DNA from: Veillonellaceae bacterium | GTDB lineage: Bacteria; Bacillota; Negativicutes; Veillonellales; Dialisteraceae | Reading direction: 5' to 3' | DNA length: 64,000 bases | Assembly (NCBI GenBank): GCA_025992895.1 | Contig: DAJPGA010000001.1 | Span: forward strand, 1,991,001 to 2,055,000 | Part shown: one piece after another, positions 53,366-61,710 of the stretch | How positions within the stretch are numbered: position 1 is the first letter of the stretch | Layout of the letters: each line of letters opens with the position of its first letter | Translations under genes and position numbers: made by a program | Notes under the pieces: model-generated | Seen by the model: only the letters and a program-made list of their open reading frames with translations | What the model was told of the DNA's origin: nothing | Databases searched by the model: none

Positions 53366-55227
53366 TACTCCAGCCATCCTTCCTGTACATGAATAAATTC
53401 TTCGTCATCAGCATTTCCCTGTTGTCGCCCGCTTACCCCTGGCTGCACATCAGCTGCTTCTTTCTTTTCATCCAGATAGCGTACCTGTAACAGGTCAGCC
53501 GCACAGGCTGCATATACTTCAGCGTCCAGATAATGGTTTTGCGCGTGGGCCGTTTTGGGGACCCATGATTCCATCCTTCGGCCACCTTTTACCGTGGCGA
53601 TTTTATGTTCCGATGTAATTTGTTCCGCATAATCAATATCTGAGCCGTCATACACCATCCAGCAGCCGCGACCTAATGGCCTGCGCAACCGGCTGGCTAT
53701 CAAATCCTTGTAGGAATCGCCATTGACGATATATAAGGCCTGCCCATGATACTGTTTGCCTACGGCATCAATGGAAGAACGGCTGAACCGTCCGACTTTT
53801 TGCGTGGTAACGCCCTTTACAGGCACGCACCATTCTGCATTTTGCAGGCAGAAATCATATACATCTTCCGTGTCATATCCAGAATCTATGGCACAAAGAT
53901 TGACCTGCCAGCGCAGCTCTCCCTCCTCATCTGGCCACACCTTATTCATGATAGCTTCAATTTCTTCAAACGATTCCGCCCAGCCATGAGCAATATTTTG
54001 GCTGGTCAGCCGATATCCCCATGCCCGGATAGTCCAATAGAAGCCATTTTTTTGAACGTCTACACCTCCAGTAATGAGCTGGGTCCAGTTGGGAACCATC
54101 CCTTCCGGGATATCCGTCTGGCGTTCCTGCACGGCATCACTTTCCATAGTCGCCGCCTTATCTTCCCAAGGTTCACCCAGCCATGAATTAACAAAGTTCA
54201 TCAGCATTTCCGGATCATCTTTTGAGGTAAGGAATTCAACGGCTACTGTTCCAAAAGTCAACCAAGGGGAATAGATGGAGTTGATTTGAAAGCCAACAGA
54301 ACGCGGCCGCCCTTGTACTTTATTAACGGGTACCCATTGTCCCTGCTTAAGCATCTGGAGTTTCTGCCTGTCATCAATGCGGCCGTGGCAATGCTCACAT
54401 TCATAATAGGCCTGGTATTGAACTATCGTGGTATCTGCCTCTCCATATTCGTTCTTAGGCCACTTCACCTGGCTAAATTTGAAGATAAGCGGTTTCCCAC
54501 AATGTGGGCAAGGCATCTCATACTGATATTTCACATCTGTGCCTTCATATGCCTTGTATATAGCTCCCGTCTTTAATGTTGGAGTAGATATCTTGACAAT
54601 TTTAGCAACCGGCCAATTCTTGGTTCGTTCCTCCGCCAGTTTGATAGGACTAGCCTCATTGCCGGACCAGACCGGATATTTGTCAATTTCATCCAATAGT
54701 ACAATAGGGACTGACCAGGACGCGAGTTCGGAAGGTGACCTGGCAGAAGCAACGGCAACAAAACCGCCTTTGAACTTCAAAAACTTGGCATCACTCTTCA
54801 TATTCACCTTACTGGCAAATACTTCTTTATTACTGCGAAACATTCGTTTTAATCGGTTGTCAGAGAATTTAATGCACAAGTCATCATCGGGCAGCACGTA
54901 GTAGATTCGGCTAGGCTTCTGATCAATGGTGTATCCCACCATATTGATCATGCATTCTGATCCGCCAATCTGCGTACTTTTCAACAATACGATTTCCCTA
55001 ATAGTCTCATTTGAGAAGCAGTCCATAATGAATTTCATGTAAGGGACAGAAGAAGTATCCCACATCCCAGGCCGGCTCGTTTCCTCCTTACTAAGCATCC
55101 TGTATTTATCCGCCCATTGAGATACGGTCAGCTTTTCAGGGGGCTCAAACACCTTTAATGAATCCTGAATAGCCGCATGGAGCGTTTCTTTAACGTTTTC
55201 TCCCGGCTGCTTTCTTTCCGTTTGCAA
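53365..55227 (-). CDS. Terminase large subunit (lambda gpA-like)
   Basis: 620 residues. Walker A KSTQIGGSE (83-91), Walker B VLLDEIDKY (about 175-184), a Cys-rich pair (CPHCG; CEHCHG), and the nuclease part with GGVDVQKNGFYWTIRAWG and AIDSGYDTEDVYDF. TTG start at 55227 overlaps the small subunit gene by 38 bases. Packages DNA into proheads, probably by the cos mechanism (family inference). Confidence 0.95.
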   Translation of the reverse strand: MQTERKQPGENVKETLHAAIQDSLKVFEPPEKLTVSQWADKYRMLSKEETSRPGMWDTSSVPYMKFIMDCFSNETIREIVLLKSTQIGGSECMINMVGYTIDQKPSRIYYVLPDDDLCIKFSDNRLKRMFRSNKEVFASKVNMKSDAKFLKFKGGFVAVASARSPSELASWSVPIVLLDEIDKYPVWSGNEASPIKLAEERTKNWPVAKIVKISTPTLKTGAIYKAYEGTDVKYQYEMPCPHCGKPLIFKFSQVKWPKNEYGEADTTIVQYQAYYECEHCHGRIDDRQKLQMLKQGQWVPVNKVQGRPRSVGFQINSIYSPWLTFGTVAVEFLTSKDDPEMLMNFVNSWLGEPWEDKAATMESDAVQERQTDIPEGMVPNWTQLITGGVDVQKNGFYWTIRAWGYRLTSQNIAHGWAESFEEIEAIMNKVWPDEEGELRWQVNLCAIDSGYDTEDVYDFCLQNAEWCVPVKGVTTQKVGRFSRSSIDAVGKQYHGQALYIVNGDSYKDLIASRLRRPLGRGCWMVYDGSDIDYAEQITSEHKIATVKGGRRMESWVPKTAHAQNHYLDAEVYAACAADLLQVRYLDEKKEAADVQPGVSGRQQGNADDEEFIHVQEGWLE

Positions 55228-55693
55228 GTGTCTTCAACCCCCTTTCCACTTCATCTTCTACCAAATTGGCTACATCAAACGCACAATCTGGATAGGTTGT
55301 ATAGAGCCGTTGCAGCACTTTTGCCTTGATATTCAGCATGGTCTGTTGCACCTGGCTAAAGACATCGGAGAGTTCTGCTTTAATATCTTCCACTGCAACG
55401 TACTCTCCAATCATGACCTTGCGCTTCATTTCTTCCATATCCGCCCGGCTTTCCCGGTAGCGAACATCGGCTTTCAACTTCTGCGCTTCCAGGCTTTCCG
55501 GTTTATTCTCTGCAGCATATCGCCATTCAATAACATCCCGCAGGTTATAAGTATCTTTCGCTACTTTGGGGCAGCCTTTGCGAGCCCAGTCGTTTATTGT
55601 CCGGACAGTAACGCCAAAAATCATGGCGCACACTTTAGCCTTTACAATAACCTGGTCGTCTTTGATTTCGACAGGGTCCCGAATCCTTGGCAT
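55190..55693 (-). CDS. Terminase small subunit (Nu1-like)
   Basis: 167 residues. N-terminal winged helix (VIVKAKVCAMIFGVTVRTINDWARKGCPK) and a helical C-terminus as in Nu1. It binds the packaging site. First gene of the late operon. Start at 55693 is an ATG four bases after an out-of-frame ATG; AAAGGAGG lies 11 bases before it. Confidence 0.85.
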   Translation of the reverse strand: MPRIRDPVEIKDDQVIVKAKVCAMIFGVTVRTINDWARKGCPKVAKDTYNLRDVIEWRYAAENKPESLEAQKLKADVRYRESRADMEEMKRKVMIGEYVAVEDIKAELSDVFSQVQQTMLNIKAKVLQRLYTTYPDCAFDVANLVEDEVERGLKTLANGKKAAGRKR

Positions 55694-55874
55694 CCCATTT
55701 CGCGCCTCCTTTCACCCGCTTTGCGGAATCAAAATTTGCTAAAATTTTTGAGAGAAATTCCGGGCGTCGCATGCACCCGCAATCCACGCCCCTCCCCAGA
55801 AGGACCCGCCGCCCTCATAACTCCGGACTTTTTTCAAAAAATAAAGTAACGAAGACAAAAACAGCAAAACAAAA

Positions 55875-55896
55875 AGCCGCGCTGGTATGCGTGGCT
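55875..55896 (-). terminator. Leader hairpin between late promoter and terminase
   Basis: Minus strand AGCCACGC-ATACCA-GCGCGGCT followed by TTTTTGTTTT. If it works as a terminator it would stop late transcription about 40-50 bases after the start unless bypassed. Confidence 0.6.
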
Positions 55897-55927
55897 GTCT
55901 GCGTTCTGTTCAGTTTTCGATGGTATT

Positions 55928-55971
55928 AGTATAGCACACCTTTCCTGCTTTTTCTGTACACAAATCGTACA
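55928..55971 (-). promoter_or_regulatory. Candidate phage late promoter with activator boxes
   Basis: Minus strand TGCTATACT, an extended -10 (55933-55928), without a -35 match. Upstream, GTACA repeats at 55956-55960 and 55967-55971 are spaced 11 bases, one helical turn, as expected for an activator site. The upstream gene encodes a late regulator of the same type. Confidence 0.55.
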
Positions 55972-56035
55972 TGAATCAGTCATGTTTCTGCTCAAATCTG
56001 TCACGAAAGTGTCACGGCAAAAAAGTTATCCACAA

Positions 56036-56551
56036 TCACAGATTCTTTTTGAAGAATACCAGCGACGTTTGAAACGGGATGGCGTCAGGCCCAAACATCA
56101 TGCTGGTCAGCATCTTCAGAGCTTCTCTCGCCCTCTTGCGGCAGAAGCCAACACTGCAGCAGGTATGACGTGCCGTACTTTCCCAAGACGCCCCGTCTAT
56201 ATATCTATCCCGCACTATCACAGCATCTGTCTCATTGATGGATGCCAGGGATGTCATGGACCGGTCCAGTCTATTTATCAGAGGTTCAATCTGTTGCAAA
56301 TCTGCCTGGTACTTCCTGATTTTCTCCTTCAAGGCTTCCCGCTGCATATAGATCCGTTCTTCCTGGCTAATAGTTTCTCCGCCTCCGCAACCGCCAGTTG
56401 GGGAGAGTGATGATGCAGCCGGTGCCGCCTCCTGCTGAAGCAGCGCCTCACATTCTGTAATATCCGTTTTCACATTGATTACATATTGTGAAAATTCCCG
56501 GTACCTCCGCAGATATTCTTTTACTGCATCCACATAATCATTATGATGCAT
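56036..56551 (-). CDS. Late transcription regulator, sigma-like (RinA/ArpU-like)
   Basis: 171 residues. N-terminal HHNDYVDAVKEYLRRYREFSQYV, a long coiled-coil middle (KEKIRKYQADLQQIEPLINRLD) and a C-terminal helix-turn-helix of sigma-70 region 4 type (DAVIVRDRYIDGASWESTARHTCCSVGFCRKRAREAL). These features fit phage late-gene activators. ATG at 56551 with GGAGGAGAAAGA before. The gene lies directly upstream of the late control region. Confidence 0.82.
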   Translation of the reverse strand: MHHNDYVDAVKEYLRRYREFSQYVINVKTDITECEALLQQEAAPAASSLSPTGGCGGGETISQEERIYMQREALKEKIRKYQADLQQIEPLINRLDRSMTSLASINETDAVIVRDRYIDGASWESTARHTCCSVGFCRKRAREALKMLTSMMFGPDAIPFQTSLVFFKKNL

Positions 56552-56618
56552 TCTTTCTCCTCCCATCTATAAAACACGGAAAACAAGGCTGGAGTTTTTA
56601 CGCTCCGCCTTGCCCGTA

Positions 56619-57032
56619 TCAAGCCTTTACTTCTCGTACGCTTATTTTCAAAAAGCCGGTACTCTGTGAATACCACTTCCGGCAGATTACCTCTACGACC
56701 TGCTTGTCATCTTCGTAGGCCACTCCATTCAGCGCATCCAGCACAGCTTTTAACGAGTTGTCTATATCAGGCTTCTTGGCCGGCCTGTTGATGTTGTGCT
56801 GACAAGCCAGGCGCTTCCCTTTGGTGTATGACTTCGGGACCCTGAAGTAAGCATCTACAGTAACACCAACATAGCAATCTGCAGGAATAACTTCCCCGCC
56901 TGCTGCTACAAAAGCTTTTCTGATCTGTTTTTCGTACTTCGCCGTTTTGGATGGTGTGTAAACCGTTCCCGTTTTATGGCTGAATCGTGGTCTTGCCTTT
57001 CCTTGTGGATCTCCCTCAACTATAAATTCCAT
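56619..57032 (-). CDS. rusA: Holliday junction resolvase RusA
   Basis: 137 residues: EFIVEGDPQGKARPRFSHKTG and the acidic NRPAKKPDIDNSLKAVLDALNGVAYEDD motif, with the DxDN catalytic residues. It cuts branched recombination intermediates during phage replication. ATG at 57032 (GAGGTG upstream). Confidence 0.93.
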   Translation of the reverse strand: MEFIVEGDPQGKARPRFSHKTGTVYTPSKTAKYEKQIRKAFVAAGGEVIPADCYVGVTVDAYFRVPKSYTKGKRLACQHNINRPAKKPDIDNSLKAVLDALNGVAYEDDKQVVEVICRKWYSQSTGFLKISVREVKA

Positions 57033-57041
57033 CAACTCACC

Positions 57042-57497
57042 TCAAGACTTCATGAATACCAGAAAAATGCTTTTTCCTCTTCGATTTCCAAATAGCGGAC
57101 GCACAGGCAATACCTGAAGCACGTCTTTCGTGCTGATCTGGTCACTGCTCCATTTCATAACCAACACGCCATCTTTCTTCAATACTCGCATGCACTCATT
57201 GAATCCCTTCCGGATTGTTTCCTTCCAGTCTCCTTCTATTACTCCGTACTTTAATGCCAGCCAGCTGTTTTTTCCTGCATGAATCAGATGTGGAGGGTCA
57301 AATACTACCAAGTTAAAACGATTTGCCTTGTAAGGGATGTCAGTGAAGTCTCCAACAACATCTGGGCACACTACCAGTTTTCTACCATCGCAAAGGGTAG
57401 TGTTGAGTTTTCGTTTATCCATGAACACAACATTTTCGTTGTGTTTATCAAACCAGAACATCCTGGACCCGCAACAAGCATCTAAAATCCGTCTCAT
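57042..57497 (-). CDS. SAM-dependent methyltransferase-like phage protein
   Basis: 151 residues. Rossmann methyltransferase pattern: RRILDACCGSRMFWFDK (motif I region), CPDVVGDFTDIPYK, and LVVFDPPHL, a D-P-P motif. The DPPHL motif resembles DNA-methylase catalytic loops, but no target domain is seen. It may modify phage DNA or a base. Start chosen at 57497 after AAAGGTG; a longer frame runs into the previous gene. Confidence 0.72.
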   Translation of the reverse strand: MRRILDACCGSRMFWFDKHNENVVFMDKRKLNTTLCDGRKLVVCPDVVGDFTDIPYKANRFNLVVFDPPHLIHAGKNSWLALKYGVIEGDWKETIRKGFNECMRVLKKDGVLVMKWSSDQISTKDVLQVLPVRPLFGNRRGKSIFLVFMKS

Positions 57498-57520
57498 GGG
57501 TTCATCACCTTTCCAATCTT

Positions 57521-57769
57521 CTACTTCTGTATCAACAGCCATTCCAGGAATGTCATGTGCTCCTTCAGCTGACCCGTATCATACACATACCATTCAATCC
57601 CTAATCCTATAGCTGCCAGAAGCAGCACCAAGGCAACGCCTATAAAAAGAAGTTCCCTTCCACAGTAAGCACAACGGTAGCAGGCGTCCCGCTTTACATT
57701 CAGCTCCTGTTCTAATTCATGCAACCACAGTTTACGTTCCGGCTGTCTCCGTTTGTTTTTTCGTCCCAT
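57521..57769 (-). CDS. Small membrane protein in the phage early region
   Basis: 82 residues. A basic N-terminus (GRKNKRRQPERK), a CxxC pair (CYRCAYCG) and one hydrophobic stretch (LLFIGVALVLLLAAIGLGIEWYVY). No family recognised. The ribosome-binding site is distant, so the start is not sure. Confidence 0.55.
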   Translation of the reverse strand: MGRKNKRRQPERKLWLHELEQELNVKRDACYRCAYCGRELLFIGVALVLLLAAIGLGIEWYVYDTGQLKEHMTFLEWLLIQK

Positions 57770-57788
57770 GATGCAGCTACCCCACTCC

Positions 57789-58226
57789 TTAAAATGGTAT
57801 TTCCGTCTGTTCCATCCACTGCGGGTCTTCTACGACCGTCCCCATTTGCTCAAATCCGCCCGCAGGCGCGTTTTGATTGCCTTCGTGATAGTTTCCTTGC
57901 GTAGAGCTTTCAGAACGCTTCTCGACGAACTCAGAGCGATTTACGGCAATTTCTGTGGTGTATCTTGTCTCACCGTTTTTGTCGGTATAGTGTCCCGTCT
58001 GTATCCTCCCCTCTACAAGGAGCCTCTGCCCTTTATAAACGTAGTTGCCAATGGCTTCCGCCGTTTTGCCGAATGCTACGCAGCTGATAAAGTCAGCTTC
58101 CTGCTTTTGGTCTTTCTTATACCCACGATTGACGGCCAATGTAAAACGAGCAATGGTCATACCACTTTTGGATACCTTGATGTCCGGGTCACGAGTCAGG
58201 CGCCCGAGGATGATCGCTGTATTCAT
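57789..58226 (-). CDS. ssb: Single-stranded DNA-binding protein
   Basis: 145 residues: MNTAIILGRLTRDPDIKVSKSGMTIARFTLAVNRGYK, the OB fold, then a Gly/Asn/Gln-rich linker and the acidic-hydrophobic tail (WMEQTEIPF) that contacts partner proteins. A phage SSB for replication and recombination. GGAGGG before the ATG. Confidence 0.95.
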   Translation of the reverse strand: MNTAIILGRLTRDPDIKVSKSGMTIARFTLAVNRGYKKDQKQEADFISCVAFGKTAEAIGNYVYKGQRLLVEGRIQTGHYTDKNGETRYTTEIAVNRSEFVEKRSESSTQGNYHEGNQNAPAGGFEQMGTVVEDPQWMEQTEIPF

Positions 58227-58376
58227 ATCGTTTCCCTCCGAATTTTCTAAAATTGCTTTAAATACCGTTTATAGGCGTTTTATTTTTGTCAATGATAAAA
58301 ATTTCCTTGTACAGATGCTATTAAAACCGTCAGCGGTCAAATTTCGCGCTTCTGGACATGGTTTCATGTTTAAGGT

Positions 58377-58643
58377 TCACCGCGTAAATAGTCCACGAAG
58401 GAATTTCATGTATTCCTCTGCTTTCATCAGATCACTTACCAGTGTTTCTTTCTTCGGATACCGGTACAGATATTTGATGATGTTCCCCATGTAGTAGGCT
58501 TCTGCACCAGAAAGCCCGTGTGTCATGATTTCAATCACTTTCTTGCACTCAGTCCCCTTCCAGGTGTAATGATCCGGATGATGGATCTCATCGTTTTTCG
58601 GCGGGCTGGGTGGATTTGTATACTCTGCAGTGCGCATGTTCAT
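58377..58643 (-). CDS. DUF3310 family phage protein
   Basis: 88 residues: the DUF3310 pattern DHYTWKGTECKKVIEIMTHGLSGAEAYYMGNIIKYLYRY. Such proteins occur near replication genes and have been called nucleotide kinases without proof. AGGAGG before the ATG. Confidence 0.85.
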   Translation of the reverse strand: MNMRTAEYTNPPSPPKNDEIHHPDHYTWKGTECKKVIEIMTHGLSGAEAYYMGNIIKYLYRYPKKETLVSDLMKAEEYMKFLRGLFTR

Positions 58644-58655
58644 TGCAATTCCTCC

Positions 58656-58892
58656 TCAATCAATAATCACTACATTCGCATGGCTGATATGGATAGTTCC
58701 CCCGTTGCAGTGTTCCACGGTAGTATCACAGTCTGATTCTTCGCTTAGCCAGGCCAAAATTGCCTCGGTACAAGTGTCTTGAGCATCACAAAGCTCTTCT
58801 GATACCAGACAATCACTGCAGGGCATGAAACTCGCTAGAAATTCTGCCAGTTCATGTTGGTCCATCGCTTTTATCGCTTCATAGTTTGTCAT
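58656..58892 (-). CDS. Cys-rich small phage protein
   Basis: 78 residues. Six Cys (25, 28, 35, 41, 55, 62) in a layout like a zinc knuckle (MPCSDCLVSEELCDAQDTC). Starts MTNYEAIKAMDQHELAEFL. No named family. AAGGAGG before the ATG. Confidence 0.75.
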   Translation of the reverse strand: MTNYEAIKAMDQHELAEFLASFMPCSDCLVSEELCDAQDTCTEAILAWLSEESDCDTTVEHCNGGTIHISHANVVIID

Positions 58893-58904
58893 AATCCATC
58901 CTCC

Positions 58905-59117
58905 TTATCGGTAAATCTTGCCTGTCCTGATGTTTTTCAATACGATTCGTTCGACGACTTCAAAGCCGGCTTCTTTGAAAACAGCTTTTGCCTGGTGAAT
59001 AGCCGTTTCCATTCTGGCCGCATCTGCTTCATCCTGTTTTCGTTTCTCTTCCTGCCGGATTGTTTTGTATGCTTCGCCATACGTCGGATCGGCGTATCCT
59101 TCTTCGTTTTTAATCAT
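58905..59117 (-). CDS. Small phage protein of unknown function
   Basis: 70 residues, charged and helical: MIKNEEGYADPTYGEAYKTIRQEEKRKQDEADAARM, with a basic end (IVLKNIRTGKIYR). ATG overlaps the end of the helicase-loader gene by eight bases. No family. Confidence 0.65.
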   Translation of the reverse strand: MIKNEEGYADPTYGEAYKTIRQEEKRKQDEADAARMETAIHQAKAVFKEAGFEVVERIVLKNIRTGKIYR

Positions 59118-59937
59118 GGCGGCTGTCCCTCAATCGTTGATTTTTCCCCTCGACCTTGATTGCATACGGATAAACCATTTCGTAAATCCGGCTGCCCAGG
59201 GCTTCATCTATATCCGTGATATCCTTCACCAGATATTCACTGCTGAACAGCGTTGTTAGGTGATTCAAGTATCTGGCATTAATCAGGTCAAAGACTACTT
59301 TCAGCTCTTCCCGGTCGATGTCTACCAGTTTCCCTTTCAGCACCTTGCCAGACAGCTTGAACAGGTCATCGATGTACAGATTCTGGCAGGTCTTCCACTT
59401 ATGCATCGCCACATCATAATCCGTGCTATAGCTTCTGGATGCTTTGACCAGCTTGGGGATTTCTGCCCGGTAAGAGAAGTAGTAGTGCGGCTCATGAAAA
59501 TGCTTTGTCAGTTCCTGGCATACCGCAATGCAGATGTGTGTCTTCCCCATTCCTGACTTGCCGAAAAGTCCAAAGCCAATACCTCCAGGCTGATGCTCAT
59601 TCAGATATTTTACGGCCTGGGCTTTCATTTCCCTGGCAACGGGGCTTCTATTGCCGTCAAAGGAATCCAGTGTGTATCGCTCGTAGTCTTTGGGAGATAT
59701 GCCAGACTGTTTCAGCCGCCTGGCAACCTGACGCCGTTCCCAGCAATCCGGGCAATGAGCCATGGCTATCGTTCCATTCTCTCGCTCGACGGGTATCCAT
59801 CCGCTGTTGTCACAGTATGTGCAGATAATGCCATCCTTCGGGGGCTTACTTGGTTCCGGTGGACAAGGTTTTGCATGTTTTGCATTCCTACGAAAATCTC
59901 CGATGACGTCCGCAATACTTTTTCTTGCTGCTTCCAT
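59110..59937 (-). CDS. DnaC-like helicase loader ATPase
   Basis: 275 residues. An N-terminal zinc-finger pair (CTYCDN at 39-42; CPDC at 62-65), AAA+ core with Walker A GLFGKSGMGKTH (123-134), Walker B LYIDDLFKL, sensor region and NARYLNHLTTLFSSEY. It loads the host DnaB at the phage origin. Directly downstream of the initiator gene. Confidence 0.93.
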   Translation of the reverse strand: MEAARKSIADVIGDFRRNAKHAKPCPPEPSKPPKDGIICTYCDNSGWIPVERENGTIAMAHCPDCWERRQVARRLKQSGISPKDYERYTLDSFDGNRSPVAREMKAQAVKYLNEHQPGGIGFGLFGKSGMGKTHICIAVCQELTKHFHEPHYYFSYRAEIPKLVKASRSYSTDYDVAMHKWKTCQNLYIDDLFKLSGKVLKGKLVDIDREELKVVFDLINARYLNHLTTLFSSEYLVKDITDIDEALGSRIYEMVYPYAIKVEGKNQRLRDSRHD

Positions 59938-59956
59938 GTTTGATCACCTCATTCTG

Positions 59957-60808
59957 TCAAAAAGGAATGTTGTTTATCTCTTCTGACGGATTCTCACTTC
60001 GCTTGACGTACCGCCCATCGTCAGAATTATCTTCCGGCTCATCATAGCCATCCTGCTGCCAGCTCTTCAGTATCCCGGAAATGTATCGGATAGACCGCTT
60101 CTTTCGGAGTACAGCCCTGTCAATCGCTTTCAGGCAAAGATCCAGACCGTAATCATCCAGGAGACTTACCAGCCTATCTCCTTCTATGCTGCCGCTAACA
60201 GGATGGATTTTTTCTTGATACGTAGTAAAGAGTTTTTTCGCGTCCGCGGTCGGTGCATTTTCTTCTCTACGCTCTTCTATTTCTCTTTCTATTTCTCTTT
60301 CTACTTCTATCTGCGTAACGTTACGTAACGCGTTACGTAACGGCTGTGACGCATTATTACGTAACGGCAATGTTGCATCCGTTTCCGATTCTTGCTTTTG
60401 CCCTGTAGATAACAACTTTTGTTTCTTTCTAGCCCTATACCGACGCATCCGTTCTGCTGTTTGTTTCTTAGTAATCTCATAGCCATCCAGCGATTGATAT
60501 TTCTCCCAGTTGGCAATGGTCACTATGGTATCATTGACAATCTCAATCATCCCAAATTTTTCAAAGATATTTAACGCCAGCCGTACCGTTGGCAGATCTT
60601 CATCTATAGCCGTCGCCAGCATTTCATCTGAAATAGGCATGTCATTCGTAATAGAGAAACACCCATCAGTGAACTCTTTTCCAGCCAGTGCCAACAATTC
60701 AAACCAGATAAGGACGATTCCTCGACCATTCGGCATATGCTTTATGAGTTTGATTTTTGTATCTTCAAAAATATCTGAAGCCACTTTAAACCACTTCATC
60801 TGTCCCAT
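59957..60808 (-). CDS. Phage replication initiator, DnaD-like
   Basis: 283 residues. N-terminal phage replisome-organizer domain (GQMKWFKVASDIFEDTKIKLIKHMPNG), a linker (about 130-190) and a C-terminal DnaD/DnaB_2-like domain with YISGILKSWQQDGY. The linker DNA carries three exact copies of ttacgtaacg at 60321-60366, which may be the origin. A purine-rich run (EVEREIEREIEERREE) lies next to it. Start at 60808 with AAGGTG. Confidence 0.88.
   Translation of the reverse strand: MGQMKWFKVASDIFEDTKIKLIKHMPNGRGIVLIWFELLALAGKEFTDGCFSITNDMPISDEMLATAIDEDLPTVRLALNIFEKFGMIEIVNDTIVTIANWEKYQSLDGYEITKKQTAERMRRYRARKKQKLLSTGQKQESETDATLPLRNNASQPLRNALRNVTQIEVEREIEREIEERREENAPTADAKKLFTTYQEKIHPVSGSIEGDRLVSLLDDYGLDLCLKAIDRAVLRKKRSIRYISGILKSWQQDGYDEPEDNSDDGRYVKRSENPSEEINNIPF
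60277..60366. repeat. Candidate phage origin iterons inside the initiator gene
   Basis: ttacgtaacg at 60321-60330, 60333-60342 and 60357-60366, plus a half copy gcgtaacg at 60313-60320. Next to it is a tandem pyrimidine repeat tctatttctctt (60277-60308). The ttacgtaa core is a palindrome, suited to a dimeric binding protein. Confidence 0.65.
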
Positions 60809-61100
60809 ACGGTTCACCTTCTTCACTCAGGAAGATATAAGGGCTATCCAGAATAGCCAAGGATTCTTTATCGTTGCCAATTCGGATGACGTTTGCCGTT
60901 GATAACGTTTTTATTAATTCATCAAATGTGAACTCTGTGTGCAGCCTCCCATATACTTCTTTCGCTTCTGATACTGTCTTACATTGTCTTGCAAAAAGAT
61001 GGATGTAAAATACCGAAACTGCTGATCTGTACCGATGATCGTCTATAGCCTTGATCCATTCTTGATCAAAGAAATCATTACGCATGTTTATATATTCCAT
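60786..61100 (-). CDS. Phage protein of unknown function before the initiator
   Basis: 104 residues: MEYINMRNDFFDQEWIKAIDDHRYRSAVSVFYIHLFARQC and EFTFDELIKTLSTANVIRIG, helical, and it resembles the N-terminal parts of DnaD-type proteins only weakly. ATG at 61100 after AAAGGAG. No family assigned. Confidence 0.65.
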   Translation of the reverse strand: MEYINMRNDFFDQEWIKAIDDHRYRSAVSVFYIHLFARQCKTVSEAKEVYGRLHTEFTFDELIKTLSTANVIRIGNDKESLAILDSPYIFLSEEGEPYGTDEVV

Positions 61101-61177
61101 GTTTGCCGCTCCTTTCTTTCGGGAAGCGAACCGGCAGCAGATAACCACCGCCGGTTGGGTCCCTGGAATATCAGCCG

Positions 61178-61696
61178 TTATACGGCTTCCTGTTTAAACA
61201 AATTGCCTTGTGCTCTTTCACCGTTCAGATATTTCGTTGTTTCATCCAGTAGGAAATGGATGGCTTCCAGTGTCTGTACAGTCAGTTCTGCCGGCCGTTC
61301 CGTGGAAAGTTCTGATACAGGCCTATCTGTCTCTTTGAGGGGCGGCGTTATGATTTGTACAGAGTCATTGCACATTGGTACTAAAAGATTGAATCCCAGC
61401 TTTACGGCCACGCGGTCTAATTCGTCGTACGACACCATTATTTTTTTCGGGATGATCCGTCCTAGCACGACAGTATCCAGCGACATAATGGCCTGTATAT
61501 GACTAGCCAGGTACTGGAAAGCATCGTAGAATTCCGGAGCTGCCTTATCCGCAGATTCCATACGGAAGGATTCATACATCCCGTCACGAGATTTGTCGTA
61601 ATCAATCTTGATAATTCCGTGCTTTCCGAGTTCTACTTTTGTAATGATTATGGGCTTCCGTATCCTTTTTTCTGCTCGAGTTTCATTCTTATCCAT
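61178..61696 (-). CDS. Phage protein of unknown function next to RecT
   Basis: 172 residues: MDKNETRAEKRIRKPIIITKVELGKHGIIKIDYDKSRDGMYESF, beta-rich then helical (LEAIHFLLDETTKYLNGER). It lies 14 bases after recT. No family; position suggests a recombination or early function. GGAGGCGG before the ATG. Confidence 0.68.
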   Translation of the reverse strand: MDKNETRAEKRIRKPIIITKVELGKHGIIKIDYDKSRDGMYESFRMESADKAAPEFYDAFQYLASHIQAIMSLDTVVLGRIIPKKIMVSYDELDRVAVKLGFNLLVPMCNDSVQIITPPLKETDRPVSELSTERPAELTVQTLEAIHFLLDETTKYLNGERAQGNLFKQEAV

Positions 61697-61710
61697 AGTG
61701 GCCGCCTCCG

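Larger units (their letters stand above)
55694..56035. other. Late control region
   Basis: 342 bases without a gene. On the minus strand there is a -10 match, two GTACA boxes upstream of it and a hairpin with T-run downstream (separate entries), then the ribosome-binding site of the small terminase. It is where the late operon should start. Confidence 0.7.
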
